From Sorghum bicolor (taxonomy: Eukaryota > Streptophyta > Magnoliopsida > Poales > Poaceae): a stretch of 64,000 nt of DNA. Shown one piece after another: positions 32,501 through 44,829 of this stretch. The first letter of the stretch is position 1. Each line of letters opens with the position of its first letter. The notes under the pieces are model-generated. The model had not been told where the DNA came from. It was given only the letters and a program-made list of their open reading frames with translations, and made no database searches. Both the position numbers and the translations under genes were made by a program. The stretch lies in NCBI RefSeq assembly GCF_000003195.3, contig NC_012877.2, forward strand, positions 30,335,007 to 30,399,006, given 5' to 3'.

Positions 32501-35066
32501 GCAAGCAATTAATTATTAACTTATGTTTCAAACATGCATTTGAGCAAAACCATTGTTACCAACAGTTTGCACATATCTAAAGAACACCAGAAAACATAGT
32601 GGTCATTACCAAATAAATTTATTTAATGCATTTCTTAATTTATTTGGATAATAAGGTGAATTAAAGAACATATAACAAAATTGCTCAATAACTTCCACCA
32701 AAATTACAGTAGCTTCTAAACACTATCCATAGCCCACTGTATAAATTTCACTGCATGTGAATAAAGATATCAACATCTATGAAAAAGACAAATTGCTATT
32801 GCAATTAACCATGTGAGAACAAGATAAATCTAAAACTCACATTTTCTTCAAACACATGACCATAATATATATCAACATGATACAACAATATCACAGAATG
32901 GTAGTGGAACAACATTTTCTATTTTTACATTTTAATTTGTAATTATAAACTATTTATCAAGCCCTAAGAAAGTTAAATTAATAACTCATTTATACTGCAC
33001 TCAAAAATCCTAAAACTTTTACCAGACATCAATCATCACATGAATACCAAGCCACAAAAGTTTCACTTCAATTGGAGCTCTACAGCAGCAGTTATACAAA
33101 TAGACAAACTCAACTAGTATTAAAAACCTAGCTGCAAAAATCATTTTCGACAGCTAAAACTTTAACCTAAAACATGGCATATTATAGATCAACTGCAAAG
33201 AGAATTTCATAAGGATTCCAAAAAGTCTACATTTGCTAATTTACGATTTTTCTATGATTTTATATTGATTTTCAGAGTTCCAGTATTTCTCCAAAACAAA
33301 TAGGTCCTCCAAGCACTATTCATCTAAGTCATGAGTTCTGCAGAAAACCCCCTGGATTTTGTCAAATTTTCCCCCGTGATCCTTGGTCGCGAGGAAAGCT
33401 GAGGACCTCGCCGGAGCTCCCTGTTCCGGCCGGCTGAGGCCTCGTCGGCGGCGATGGAGGGGTGGGGAAGCACCAGGAGGTCACCGCACACCCGCTTGGC
33501 CACGTGCACACGTCGGCGACGGCGGCGGTGGCCGGTGATCGGCTGCTCCGGCGGTCTTCCACCTCGACCGAGGGGCGCTGGTTGTAGAGGAGGAAGAGGC
33601 GGAGGCGGTGGTGATGCTGGCTGAGCGTGGGAGCGCTTGGATGAGAAGGAACAGCGGCGGCCATGGAGCTCCAGGAGCTCAGCCATGGCCATGGCCGACA
33701 TGCTCCCGTCCCTGCGGTGGGGAGCGAAGGAAGGGGCGAGGAAGAGGATGGGGATGTCCGCCAGCGACCCAGCAGTCCAAATCACGATGAGGAGACGGCA
33801 GGGGCGCGTGGCATGGAGGTGGGACGTGCTGCCCTTGCATGACGACCACGTCGGCATTCTGTCGAATACGTGGCGCGCGCCGGGGACACAGAGTGGGACA
33901 CGAATTTGGACCCTTTCTGGGCCAAATTTGGACATGGGCCGAAAACGAAGTTTGCCAAGCTCGGGCTGCTCTCCAACTTTGATTAAGAGTGCAAAGCCAT
34001 TATAGTTAAAGATTAGTAGATAATTTGATGCCAACCTTTGAGTGTCAATGAATTGATAGTGATTAGCAAAACTCGAAATTGATGACCAAAACAAAATCAA
34101 ACTGGTGTCACCTTTTGGCATGTTCTAGCCCACAATATGTACTCCAACTTTTATTTTGGTACCCAAGCAAGTTGTTCATAAGAATTAGGAGAACGCGGGA
34201 TGCCAACATGACGAACTGAAATTCCAGACTTAGAAATCCGAAATGCTGGAATTTACAGCAGATTCGATCTTGTAACTATTATTTGACAGGCCTAGAAGAT
34301 GATTCGGACTTGGGCACTTTAACAAAGTTTGTAGCATACAAACTATACTACAACTTTTATTAAAGGACCTTATACTGTTTCTGCCTGGTTACTAAGATAC
34401 AAGGCTCCAAACTAGGGTACCCGAACCTGAGCACCTTGAGGACAGCCAAATTTTCTGATATCCAAAACAACACTGCATTGAATCTTGTGAGCTTAATTTC
34501 ACTAGGATAGGTACCAAACTGGCTCTTGACCTTTAAATAAAGTTTGTTCTACAGAAGCAAAACTACAACTTTTATTTAAGGTCCAACGTCATAACTGGTA
34601 CGGAAGTCAAACTTTCACTTTGGTCAAAGTATCAACTTGATAAAGCTCAAACTAGGATTTTAGAGCAAATAAAGCATTTTCTTGGCACAAGCTCAACATG
34701 AACCCTTCATGACTTTTGTTGTAGAGTTCATCTAGAGTCATTTGGTCAGATTGCAAGGTTAGGTTAGTAACCTAAGGTTCCGTTCACTTGATAAGGTCAT
34801 TCCAACAAGCATGTAACTTATCCTTTCATTTGACCTTTTGAATCCAAACTTCATAAAACTTTTTGAGTGATCAACCTAGGTAGAGATGGAGATGATACAC
34901 ATGAAAGAAGCACCATCAGCACCCACAAGCTTTATTATACAGGATCATCAAGCATTCACTTGTCGCCACATCAAAGTATGTTTCATACTATCATATATGG
35001 ACAAATGATGCTTATGCTCATGAAATGTAAGTGCCAAAACGCAAGACAAACACCTGGGGTGTTACA
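29536..35066 (-). repeat. LARD-B LTR (5' LTR in element orientation)
   Basis: 5531 bp. Shorter than its partner mainly through a 38-bp deletion relative to 23851-23888 and a shorter ATC run. Ends 'tgttaca' at 35066, followed by the TGAGC duplication. Confidence 0.92.
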
Positions 35067-36930
35067 TGAGCCTCTTGACCAAGGAGTATCATCGCGTGCG
35101 TCCAAAATAGTTTCTTAGCCTATGGTGCATTAGGCACAAAACGTGAACCTATCTTGCACCGAAACTAACACTATCTCCAAAGAGACCGAAGTGAGATTCT
35201 ATATGACACACGTCATCTAGGAGTTCTACTGGGTGCTTCTAAATATATTTTGAAGCATATGGTACGTTTCATGCAATTCGTGCACCTATCTGGCATCAAG
35301 ATTAGTACTATCTCCAAACAAAAGCAAACTAAGCTTCCACTTGAGCCCCTTTACCCAGGAGTATCTTCGGGTGCATCCAAAATGGTTTCTTAGCCTATGA
35401 TGCATTAGGCACAAACTGTGTACCTATCTTGCACCAAAACTAACTCTGTCTCCAAACAGACCGAAGTGAGATTCCATATGACACATGTCATCTAGGAGTT
35501 CTATTGGGCGCGTCCAAATGGATTTCTTAGCATATGGTATGTTCCATGCAAACCGTGCACCTATCTTGCATCAAGATTAGCACTATCTCCAAACAGATCG
35601 AACCGACCTTCCACTTGAGCCTCTTCACTTAGGATTATCATCGGGTGCTTCTATAATGGTTTCTGAGCCTATGGTGCATTATGAGCAAACCATGCACCAA
35701 TCTTGCACCTAAACTAACACTGCCTCTAAACAGATTGAAGCGAGATTTCATATGACACACATGATATAGGAGTTTTATCGGGTGCGTCCAAATTGATTTA
35801 TGAGAATATGGTATGTTCCACGCAAACCGTACACCTATCTTCCATCAAGATTAGCAGTATCTCCAAACAGACCGAACCGAGCTTTCACTTGAGCCTCTTC
35901 ACCTAGGAGTACCATCGGGAACTTCCACAACGATTTCTGAGCCTACGGTGGACTGGGCACAGACCATGCAACTATCTTGCACCGAAACTAATACTATCTC
36001 CAACTGGGCTGAAGCGAGATTCCATATGATATACTTCATCTAGTAGTTCCATCAGGTGTATCTACAGTTACATTGGGTGTGTCCAAATTGATTTCTGAGC
36101 ATATGGTATGTTCCATGCAAACCGTGCACCTATCTTGCATCAAGATTAGAACTATCTCCAAATAGACAGAACCAAGATTCCACATGAGCCTCTTCACCAA
36201 GGAGTACCATCGCGTGCGTCCAAAATAGTTTCTTAGCCTATGGTGCATTAGGCACAAACCGTGTACCTATCTTGCACCGAAACTAACACTATCTCCAAAG
36301 AGACTGAAGTGAGATTCTATATGACATACGTCATCTAGGAGTTCTATTGGGTGCTTCCAGATATATTTCTAAGCATATGGTACGTTCAATGCAATTCGTG
36401 CACCTATCTTGCATCAAGATTAGCACTATGTCCAAACAAAGCAAACTGAGCTTCCACTTGAGCCCCTTTACCTAGGAGTATCATCAGGTGCATCCAAAAT
36501 GGTTTCTTAGCCTATGATGCATTAGGCGCAAACTGTGTACCTATCTTGCACCAAAACTAACTCTGTCTCCAAACAGACCAAAGCGAGATTCTATATGACA
36601 CGTCATCTAGGAGTTCTATTGGGATGCGTCTAAATGGATTTCTTAGCATATGGTATGTTCCATGCAAACCGTGCACCAATCTTGCATCAAGAATAGCACT
36701 ATCTCCAAACAGATCGAACCGACCTTCCACTTGAGCCTCTTCACCTAGGATTATCATCGGGTGCTTCCATAATGGTTTCTGAGCCTATGGTGCATTATGC
36801 GCAAAGCATGCACCAATCTTGCACCTAAACTAACACTGTCTCTAAACAAATTGAAGCGAGATTCCATATGACACACATGATCTAGGAGTTCTATCGGGTG
36901 CATCCAATTTGATTTATGGGAATATGGTAT
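35067..36930. repeat. 137-bp satellite array, block 3
   Basis: Resumes in the same monomer at which block 2 was interrupted. The 21-bp marker is at 36057. It ends in a G-type monomer at 36930, where Tat-2 is inserted. Confidence 0.93.
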
Positions 36931-37877
36931 TGTCGAGGATATTAGTAAGGGGTACCATAACGGATGTGCATGACGAGAATGCCCGTACGCAAGTCGAGGC
37001 CTCCAACTCGACGCTCTATCCAGTCACACGTACGGTCCTCGACGGCCATAGTCTCGAACACGGAAAGAGCGTCCTGTGAATCGATCGGGGCTCGAGCGCC
37101 GGATACCATCAAACACGGAAACAGGCTCGAGCGAATCGGAAGGCGTCGAGCGCAAGGACGCCGTCTGCTGCCTGACGCGGGCACGGGAACCAGGGCATTT
37201 AATGCGCCTGTCGCGTTCTCACCTAACCCGCCAGTCACGGGAAGCGTGACAGGGAACAGGCACCCGTCCTGGCATTCTTTTTGCAGCCTTCCCCACCAAA
37301 TAAGCCAGGCATTATACGGCACCTGACCCTCGAGTAGGCATGTTTCCTTCCTGAGGAAGGGTCGGGCGTCAACTGACAGCGCTTCAACCACTTTGACGTA
37401 GCTGACACCACAACGTACAAGCGTGCAACATATGAATCGGTCCACACATGCAATCATCACCAAAGTACCCGGACAAGATGGCTCGAGACCACACCGGTAC
37501 GGAGGCCTCGAGTAGGTCAGCGTGCCATACCCCTATCGACCCCTACTCTAGCGCCTATACATGTACCCTATGCCCCTCCTTGGAACCATAAAAGGGGAGG
37601 CCTGGGAGCGGATACAGCAGACGCGATACAATATCACACAACACACACGTAGTAGAGTTTCCATACTCCATCTCCATCCCAGTTCATACACGCTTGTATT
37701 CACCCCTGTACAAGCACCTAGGTGCAGAATAATACAAACTCTCCCCCCGTTGGACGTAGGGCCTTCTCTTGCCCGAACCAGGATAAATCTTTGTGTCTTT
37801 TTGCATCACCATCTGGAAAAGGTAGCACGCATACAAATTTACTGCTTGGTGTGACCCCCCGGGGGAAAATACCGACA
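36931..37877 (+). repeat. Tat-2 5' LTR
   Basis: 947 bp. Related to the Tat-1 LTR over most of its length but clearly diverged and about 100 bp shorter. Confidence 0.9.
37588..37595 (+). promoter_or_regulatory. Degenerate TATA box of Tat-2
   Basis: 'ccataaaagg' stands where Tat-1 has 'ctataaaagg', a T-to-C change in the first TATA base. Confidence 0.5.
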
Positions 37878-37878
37878 G

Positions 37879-37895
37879 TTGGCGCGCCAGGTAGG
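37879..37895 (+). other. Tat-2 primer-binding site
   Basis: TTGGCGCGCCAGGTAGG begins one base after the LTR end, as in Tat-1. Confidence 0.7.
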
Positions 37896-37935
37896 TGTCC
37901 TGCGTGTTTTTCACCGATTTCCCATTCCTTTCCAG

Positions 37936-40900
37936 ATGGCCACTCTCACTTCACCGGTTCTGCGCTCCACGGTGATTTGGTTTGGGAGTCTCGAGTTCAT
38001 GTCTACTGGCTTCGGCTATGACATGATCCTGCTCTCGATCAAAGGACCGGGAGGAGCCCGCATTGCGCCAACACGGTTGAGGGTCCTGAGACGTCCTCGC
38101 CACCACGCCTCCCCGCCCAAGAAGAGGCGTGGATAGGACCGCCATCGCCCTTCTGCCTCGTCACGACCGACAGTTCGTGCCAGGCAGGAGGTGGCACAGG
38201 AGCTGATAGCCCCGCGCGCCGAAACCACGGGTATGACGACTCAACGCCATGAGTATCGCACGACGACAGGAGGTGACGCGCCCCACGTGCTCTCCCCCAC
38301 CGCTAGGCTACTTCCACATGGGTTGTTCGCCCCAAGAAGAGCGTTGCCATTCGGTCTCGACAATGTCGCGACGTTGCTCGCCAGGGCGATATGTCCAAAT
38401 GCTCAGACGTACGGGGAGAGACCAATGGTCCTCCCACGTGACATTGGAGTACAGCAACAGACGTCCGAGCTGCCGGATTTCTCCCAGGTACGAGGCCTCG
38501 GACGCCTAGGGCCTGGGCGATACACGATCACCTCCCTCAGGCAACGACTGCTGGAGGAGGGACGTGGATGCTTCTACGCCGCTGAGCCAGACTCCGACTC
38601 TGAGACCGACAGTTACGACCCTACTAGGGAATGCTTCCATATCGATGGGGCAGTGGAAACCACCAACGAGACCCATGATGCTGTTGCTGGTGGTCGGGCC
38701 CCTGCAGCAAGGGAAGACCCCAGGACGCCTGGGAATGACGGTCAAGTCGACCCCACTCCACAAGAAGACAGAGCCGCGCAAATTGTGCAGCTACGGGAGC
38801 TCAAAGCAAAGCTCGACGAGGATCGTGAGCGCCTTGTTCTGCTTGAGCAGATCCTCGAGCAGGACCTGCCTTACCCGCCTGGCGGAAGTGTCCGCAGACG
38901 GGCTCGAAAGGTACACCGGCAGATCGTCGGAGACGGAGAGCCTGAGCAGCCCGTTAGCCGTTTCCCTCGAGTGGGCCAGAACATCGTGGCGGCGACAATG
39001 CTGCTGCGTAATATGCCCGAACTGTCAAACTCCCAAGCGCGACGCTTTCGAGTCGAGGTGCAGACTCTGCTCCAAGTGGCGGCAGTTCAGCAGGCCGAGA
39101 GCTCGGCCTCTCGACGTCGAGGAGCGGCCACAGAAAAGCGTGATGAGCCAGCCCACAACGAAAAGGAGGTGTCGGTCCATCAGCAGCCGCCCCCTCAAGG
39201 GAAAAAGACCACACTTGTCCTCCCCGTCGACAACCAATGATGACACGACGCACGACGTGACATCGACGAGAATCGTCGCCGTCGGTATGGAGACGCAGAA
39301 GAGCGCGGTTATAGCGCCAACCACGGCGGGAGGTACGACAGCGATGAGGACCGGATGGCTCCAGAACCACCGGGCCCGCGGGTGTTCAGCAGGGCAATCT
39401 GCAGCACGCCGCTGCCCAGCCCGTTTTGACCCCCGACCAGCATTGCAAAATACAACGGCGAAACCAAGCCAGAGCTGTGGCTGGCAGATTTCAGGCTAGC
39501 CTGTGATCTAGGAGGCGCTCGAGGGGACGATCGAGCCATCATCCGACAGCTGCCACTCTTCCTCTCCGACACCGCCCACAGATGGCTCAAGGAGCTCCCG
39601 GCCAACCAGATCTACGATTGGGTCGATTTGGTCAGGGTGTTCGAGGGCAACTTCAAGGGAACCTACATACGACCCGACAACTCGTGGGATCTCAGCAAAT
39701 GCAAGCAGAAGTCGGGAGAAACCCTCCGAGAGTATGCTTGACGCTTCTCAAAGCAGCGCACCGAGCTGCCACACATCCCCGACCACGACGTCATTCTGGC
39801 CTTTGTCTCTGGTACCACCAGTCGAGACTTGGTGCGGGAATTAAGCTGGAATCGCCCTCAGACCGTCGACGAGCTGATGGACGTAGTGGCAAACTACGCT
39901 GTAGGGGAAGAAGGGGTCGGCGCCTTCTTCAGCTGTGAAGGAAGGAAAGGCAAGCCACCCGCCGATGATGATGAGGGCCCCAGTCGAGGACCCAAGAAGA
40001 ACAAAAAGAAGAAGAAAACCCGACCATTCCAGTGGGAGGACCTCGACGACGATCTCGTCGCCACCATGGAGCGCAAAAGGCCACGAGGGCCCCCAGATGG
40101 GGCCATCTTCGACAAAATGCTAAAGGAGCCATGTCCTTACCACAAGGGAGGGGCAAACCACAAGCTCGAGGACTGCCGTATGCTGAAAAAGCACTTCGAC
40201 GCCCTAGGGTTCAAGAAGGATGCTCGTGACGACCCAAAGAAAGAGAAGAACGGCGACAAAGGGGACGACAAAGACAACGAAGGTTTCCCTGCCGTCCACA
40301 ACTGCTACATGATCTACGGTGGACCCTCGATGCAGCTGGCCGCAAGGCAACGCAAGAGGGAACGTCGTGAAGTCTTCACGGCAAGGATGGCAGTGCCCCA
40401 GTACCTCAGCTGGTCGAGCACCCCCATCACTTTCGATCGAGATGACCACCCCGACGAGGTAGTCGCCCTTGGCGTCTACCCGCTCGTCGTCGACCCCATC
40501 ATCGTCAATGCCAGACTCTCAAAGGTGCTGATGGACGGCAGCAGCAACCTGAACATCATCTACCTCAAGACCCTCGACCTTCTCGGCATCGACAGGGCAC
40601 AGCTCCAACCAAGCGCCGGCGGATTCCATGGTGTCGTGCCAGGAAAGAAGGCGCTGCCGGTCTATTTCGGCACGGCGGCCAATTTTAGAAAGGAGACCCT
40701 CACCTTTGAGGTGGTGGGGTTCCGAGGCACGTACCACGCCATCATCGAGCCCTCGGGCTATGCCAAATTTATGGCTATCCCCAACTACACATACTTGAAG
40801 CTGAAGATGCCCGGACCCAAGGGCGTCATCACCGTCAGCTCCTCCTACGAGCACGCGTACGAATGTGACGTCGAATGCGTCGAGTATGGGGAAGCTATCA

Positions 40901-41073
40901 AGAGTTCCACCGAGCTCGCCTCGAAGCTCGAGGCCCTGGTCGTAGAGGCTCCAGAGCCCAAGCGCCACGCGGGCAGTTTTGAGCCGGCAGAAGGGACCAA
41001 GAAGATCCCGCTCGACCCCAACAACTCCGACGGCGAGGTGCTGACGATCAGCGCCGACCTCGACCCCAAATAG
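37936..41073 (+). pseudogene. gag: Tat-2 gag-protease, interrupted by five stops
   Basis: A single reading frame from the ATG at 37936 (Tat-1 counterpart 6447) to 41073. Stops are TAG 38134, TGA 39238, TGA 39427, TGA 39739 and TAG 41071. The capsid-like domain lies around 39470-39660. The nucleocapsid-like zinc motif is C-x2-H-x5-H-x4-C ('CPYHKGGANHKLEDC', about 40130), following a Lys-rich stretch. The protease active site is 'LMDGSS' with Asp at 40534, which fits the Asp-Gly-Ser/Gly-Ser form seen in Tat elements. Tat-1 shows CGN or CGA at the first gag sites, so those stops look like C-to-T changes. The TGA at 39739 is shared with Tat-1. Confidence 0.85.
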
Positions 41074-41637
41074 GAAGCCGTGCTCGTCGACTTTCTCCGT
41101 GCAAACGCCGATATGTTTGCGTGGAGTCCTTCAGACATGCTAGGCATACCGAGGGAAGTCGCCGAGCACTCCTTGGAAATTCGAGCCGGTTCCAAGCCAG
41201 TGAAGCAGCGGCTGCGTCGCTTCGACGAGGAGAAGCGCAAGATCATTGGCGAGGAGATCCACAAGCTTTTGACAGCCGGATTCATCAAGGAGGTTCACCA
41301 TCCCGACATGTTAGCAAATCCTGTACTAGTTAAGAAAAAGAATGGGAAAATGAGGATGTGTGTCGATTATACGAGTTTAAATAAAGCATGTCCGAAAGTT
41401 CCTTTTCCATTAACACGTATCGATCAAATTGTTGATTCTACTGCGGGATGTGAAACCCTTTCTTTCCTTGATGCATATTCTGGTTACCATGAAATAAAAA
41501 TGAAAGAGTCCGACCAGCTCGCGACATCTTTCATCACGCCTTTTGGGATGTACTGTTATGTAACCATGCCGTTCGGGCTTCGAAACGCGGAGCCACATAT
41601 CAGCGCTGCATGCTCCACGTGTTTGGCAAACACATAG
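41074..41637 (+). pseudogene. pol: Tat-2 reverse transcriptase, N-terminal part
   Basis: Continues the gag-PR frame after the TAG at 41071. Contains the RT fingers ('RMCVDYTSLNKACP') and palm motif A with catalytic Asp ('SFLDAYSGYH', Asp at 41470). A one-base deletion near 41590 ('cgaaacgcggagccacatat') shifts the frame and the ORF stops at 41637. The stretch about 41308-41506 is markedly AT-rich with A/T-ending codons, unlike the GC-rich codons on both sides. Confidence 0.82.
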
Positions 41638-42476
41638 GATCGACGGTCGAGGCCTACGTCGACGACATCGTCGTCAAGTCAAAGCAACGAGGAGACCTGA
41701 TTCAGGACCTCGAGATCGCTTTCAGTTGCTTACGCGCCAACCAGATCAAGCTCAACCCCAAGAAGTGCATTTTTAGCGTGCCTCGAGGCATGCTCCTGGG
41801 TTACATCGTTTCCCAGCGCGGCATCGAGGCTAATCCCGAGAAAGTCTCGGCCATCACGAGAATGGGGCCAATCCGAGACGTCAAGGGCGTGTGGAGAGTC
41901 ACGGGATGCTTAGCGGCGCTGAGTCGTTTTATCTCAAGGTTGGGAGAAAAGGCGTTGCCGCTGTATCGACTCCTGAAGAAAGTCGAGCGTTTCTCTTGGA
42001 CCCCCGAGGCCGAGGAAGCCCTCGATAACTTGAAGAAAACACTGACCTCTGCCCCGGTCTTGGTCCCACCCCAACCCGCAGAACCTCTGCTTCTGTACGT
42101 CGCCTCGACGACCCAGGTCGTCAGTGCGGCGGTAGTGGTCGACAGGCAGGAGGACGGGCATGCGCTGCCAGTCCAGAGGCCAGTCTATTTCGTCAGCGAG
42201 GTGCTCTCAGAGACCAAAGCACGATACCCACAGATCCAGAAGATAATCTACACCGTGATCCTCGCCCGACGCAAGCTGCAACATTACTTTCTCGGCCACC
42301 CTATCACGGTGGTCTCGTCCTTCCCCTTGGGTGAGATCATCCAGAGTCGGGAGGCCACGGGAAGAATCGCTAAGTGGTCGGTCGAGCTCATGAGTGAGAC
42401 CCTCACTTACGCGCCCCGCAAAGGTATCAACTCACAAGTCCTGGTGGATTTCATCGTGGAATGGACGGACTCATAG
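41610..42476 (+). pseudogene. pol: Tat-2 RT C-terminal part and RNase H
   Basis: 288 codons in the shifted frame. The RT active site is 'AYVDDIVV' (41655-41666 encode YVDD). The connection region and the first RNase H follow ('LLLYVASTTQVVSAAVV' and 'ETKARYPQIQKIIYTVILARRKLQHYF'). In this RNase H the usual catalytic Asp position reads 'YVAS', so it looks degenerate, as expected in Tat elements that rely on the second RNase H. Ends at TAG 42474. Confidence 0.83.
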
Positions 42477-43037
42477 CTCCCCCCAGCTCAAGTTCAGGCA
42501 GAGCTGTGGATGATGTATTTTGACAGGTCTCTCATGAAGACGGGAGCTGGGGCGGGCCTACTATTCATCTCGCCCCTGGGCGTTCACATGAGGTATGTCA
42601 TCAGGATACATTTTGCCGCATCCAACAACGTCGCAGAGTACGAGGCCCTTGTCAGCGGTCTGAAGATCGCCATTGAGCTAGGAGTCCGACGCCTCGACGT
42701 TCGAGGCGACTCCTAGCTCGTCATCGACCAAGTGATGAAAGCCTCGAACTGCCACGACCCGAAAATGGAGGCATACTGCAAGGAGGTCCGACGGCTCGAG
42801 GATAAGTTCCACGGCCTCGAGCTCGTCCACATCGCCGGACGCTACAACGAGGCGGCCGACGAACTCGCTAAGATCGCGTCGACTCGAGGCACGATCCCAC
42901 CTGACGCATTCTTGAGAGATCTACACGAGCCATCCGTCGACTTGGGCTCGGGGGCTGGTGTCGAAGCCACTCCTACCCAGCAAACCGACACCGTCGAAGC
43001 ACTGCTAATGGCAACCAAGGTAATGGAGGTGGAATAG
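42477..43037 (+). pseudogene. pol: Tat-2 archaeal-type (second) RNase H
   Basis: Same frame as the preceding part. Motifs in order are 'MMYFDRS' (usually FDGS, with the catalytic Asp kept), 'NNVAEYEALVSGL' (catalytic Glu), 'VRGDS' followed by TAG at 42714, and 'IAGRYNEAADELAKIA' (last catalytic Asp). A second, archaeal-type RNase H between RNase H and INT is a recognised hallmark of the Tat lineage. The frame ends at TAG 43035. Tat-1 keeps only the last part. Confidence 0.8.
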
Positions 43038-44289
43038 TGGCCCAGTCGACCGTTTGACTGGCGCACGCCGTTCCTCGACTGCCTAATTTGCTGCGAGCTA
43101 CCAGAAGATCGATCCGAGGCCCGCCATATCGCTCGACGGGCCAAATCATATGTAATCTACGTCGAAGGCAACGAGCTATACCGACGAAGCCCAACAGGGA
43201 TCCTGCAGCGTTGCATCACCATAGAAGAAGGCCGAAAACTCCTCGAGGATCTACACTCGGGGGCTTGTGGCCACCACGCTGCTCCACGGACCCTCGTAGG
43301 GAACACTTTCCGATAAGGCTTCTACTGGCCAACGGCCGTATCTGACGCCATCGAGCTCGTGCGCTCGTGCCATGGGTGCCAGTTCTACGCCAAGCAGACG
43401 CATCTGCCCGCCCACGCTCTCCAGATGATCCCCATCACGTGGCCGTTTGCGGTATGGGGGCTCGACCTAGTAGGACCCCTACAGAAAGCATCAGGGGGGT
43501 ACACCCATTTGTTGGTGGCCATCGACAAATTATCCAAATGGATCGAGGCTTGACCCATCACAAACATCCGCTCCGAGCAAGCCGTCCTTTTCTTCACCGA
43601 CATCATCCACCGGTTCGGGATTCCCAACGTCATCATCACCGACAACGGCACTCAGTTCACCGGCAAAAAGTTCTTGGACTTCTGCGATCGGCATCACATC
43701 CGTGTGAACTGGTCTACAGTGGCCCACCCTTGAACTAACGGCCAGGTCGAGCATGCCAATGGCATGATTTTGCAGGGGCTCAAACCGAGGATCTACAACC
43801 GCTTGAAGAAATTCGGCAAGAAATGGGTCGAGAAGCTTTCTTCGGTCCAATGGAGCTTAAGAATGACGCCAAGCAGGGCCACAAAATACACCCCATTCTT
43901 CATGGTCTATGGCTCTGAGGCCGTCCTCCCGACGGACCTCGAGTATGGGTCCCCTCGACTCAAAGCATACAACGAGCAATCAAATAAAGAAACTCGAGAG
44001 AATGCGGTCGATCAACTCGAGGAAGCTCGAGACATGGCCCTCCTCAACTCCGCCAGATACCAGCAAAAGCTTCGACGCTACCACGACAAGCACGTGAGAT
44101 CTGAACGTGGGCGACGTCGTCCTACGGTGTCGGCAAAGCAATCAAGGACGCCACAAGCTGACTCCACCTTGGGAGGGCCCATACGTAGTGGCCGAGGTCT
44201 TGAAGCCGAGGACATACAAGCTAGCGGACGAAAAAGGGGCGATCTTCACCAACGCGTGGAACGAACAGCTACGTCGATTCTACCCCTAG
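43038..44289 (+). pseudogene. pol: Tat-2 integrase with three stops and a frameshift
   Basis: Colinear with Tat-1 8564-9829. After the TAG at 43035, stops lie at TAA 43313 (Tat-1 has CAA), TGA 43551 and TGA 43732 (Tat-1 has CGA at both). The triad is recognisable: 'GLDLVG', 'ITDNGT' and 'GQVEHANG'. An 8-bp deletion near 44096 shifts the frame before the GPY/F region ('EGPYVVAEV'), which ends at TAG 44287. Confidence 0.85.
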
Positions 44290-44829
44290 AATTTCAAAGC
44301 TTTATGTTCCTATGTACTTTTTGTACCAAGGTCTTATGAATGAACGCATAAATGAAAAAGATCTTTCCCTCGAGTAATTTACCTTTTTTCGCTGGTCAAA
44401 ATTTCAACGTTAGATGGGAGTACCAACTATGACCCATCATAGTCGATACCCCCTCGGGGGCTAGCAGGGGGGTCCCCCCCCCCAAAAGTCAAAAAAACAG
44501 GAAATTCTCTCATTCCTATCAGTAAATCTCACGCGGTCGAGTAGTGGAGGCACCTCGAGCCCCTTAAGGTCTGAGGGACAACGAGCCTAAGGACTCCTAT
44601 GCCTCTGGGCTACGGTACCTTCACTCGCTTCCTCACCCTCGAGGTAATCAAGGTCGCCTTAACAAAAGACCAAATGGGAACTATAGATACAGGTAGAAAA
44701 AGAATCTGGAGCGGAAAGATAGATAAACATTCAGAAATCTTACAACCACTTGAAGACACAGTATTACTTAAGACAGATTAGCAAAGTACTATACAAGGGG
44801 CCTCAGCACCTAGAGTAGGCTCGCAAGCC
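44290..44829. other. Tat-2 spacer between pol and antisense gene
   Basis: Matches the Tat-1 spacer 9830-10383 with a C-run expansion near 44475. No gene is seen. Confidence 0.6.

Larger units (their letters stand above)
19886..35066 (-). mobile_element. LARD-B: large non-autonomous LTR retrotransposon derivative
   Basis: 15,181 bp with long direct repeats 19886-25464 (5579 bp) and 29536-35066 (5531 bp) around a 4071-bp interior. Read on the minus strand the LTR starts TGTAACACCCCAGG and ends CCGTGACA. A primer-binding site follows one LTR and a polypurine tract precedes the other, both minus-oriented. No gag or pol domain is visible in any frame. Long LTRs with a non-coding interior match the LARD class described in grasses (established knowledge). 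The tract before the 3' LTR still resembles the 3' end of a chromovirus pol, hinting at its origin. A perfect TGAGC target duplication shows insertion straight into satellite. Confidence 0.92.

Noticed and set aside
41570..41640. Programmed frameshift in Tat-2 RT
   Set aside because: The shift is a single missing G inside conserved RT codons, in an element already full of stops; simple decay fits better than recoding.
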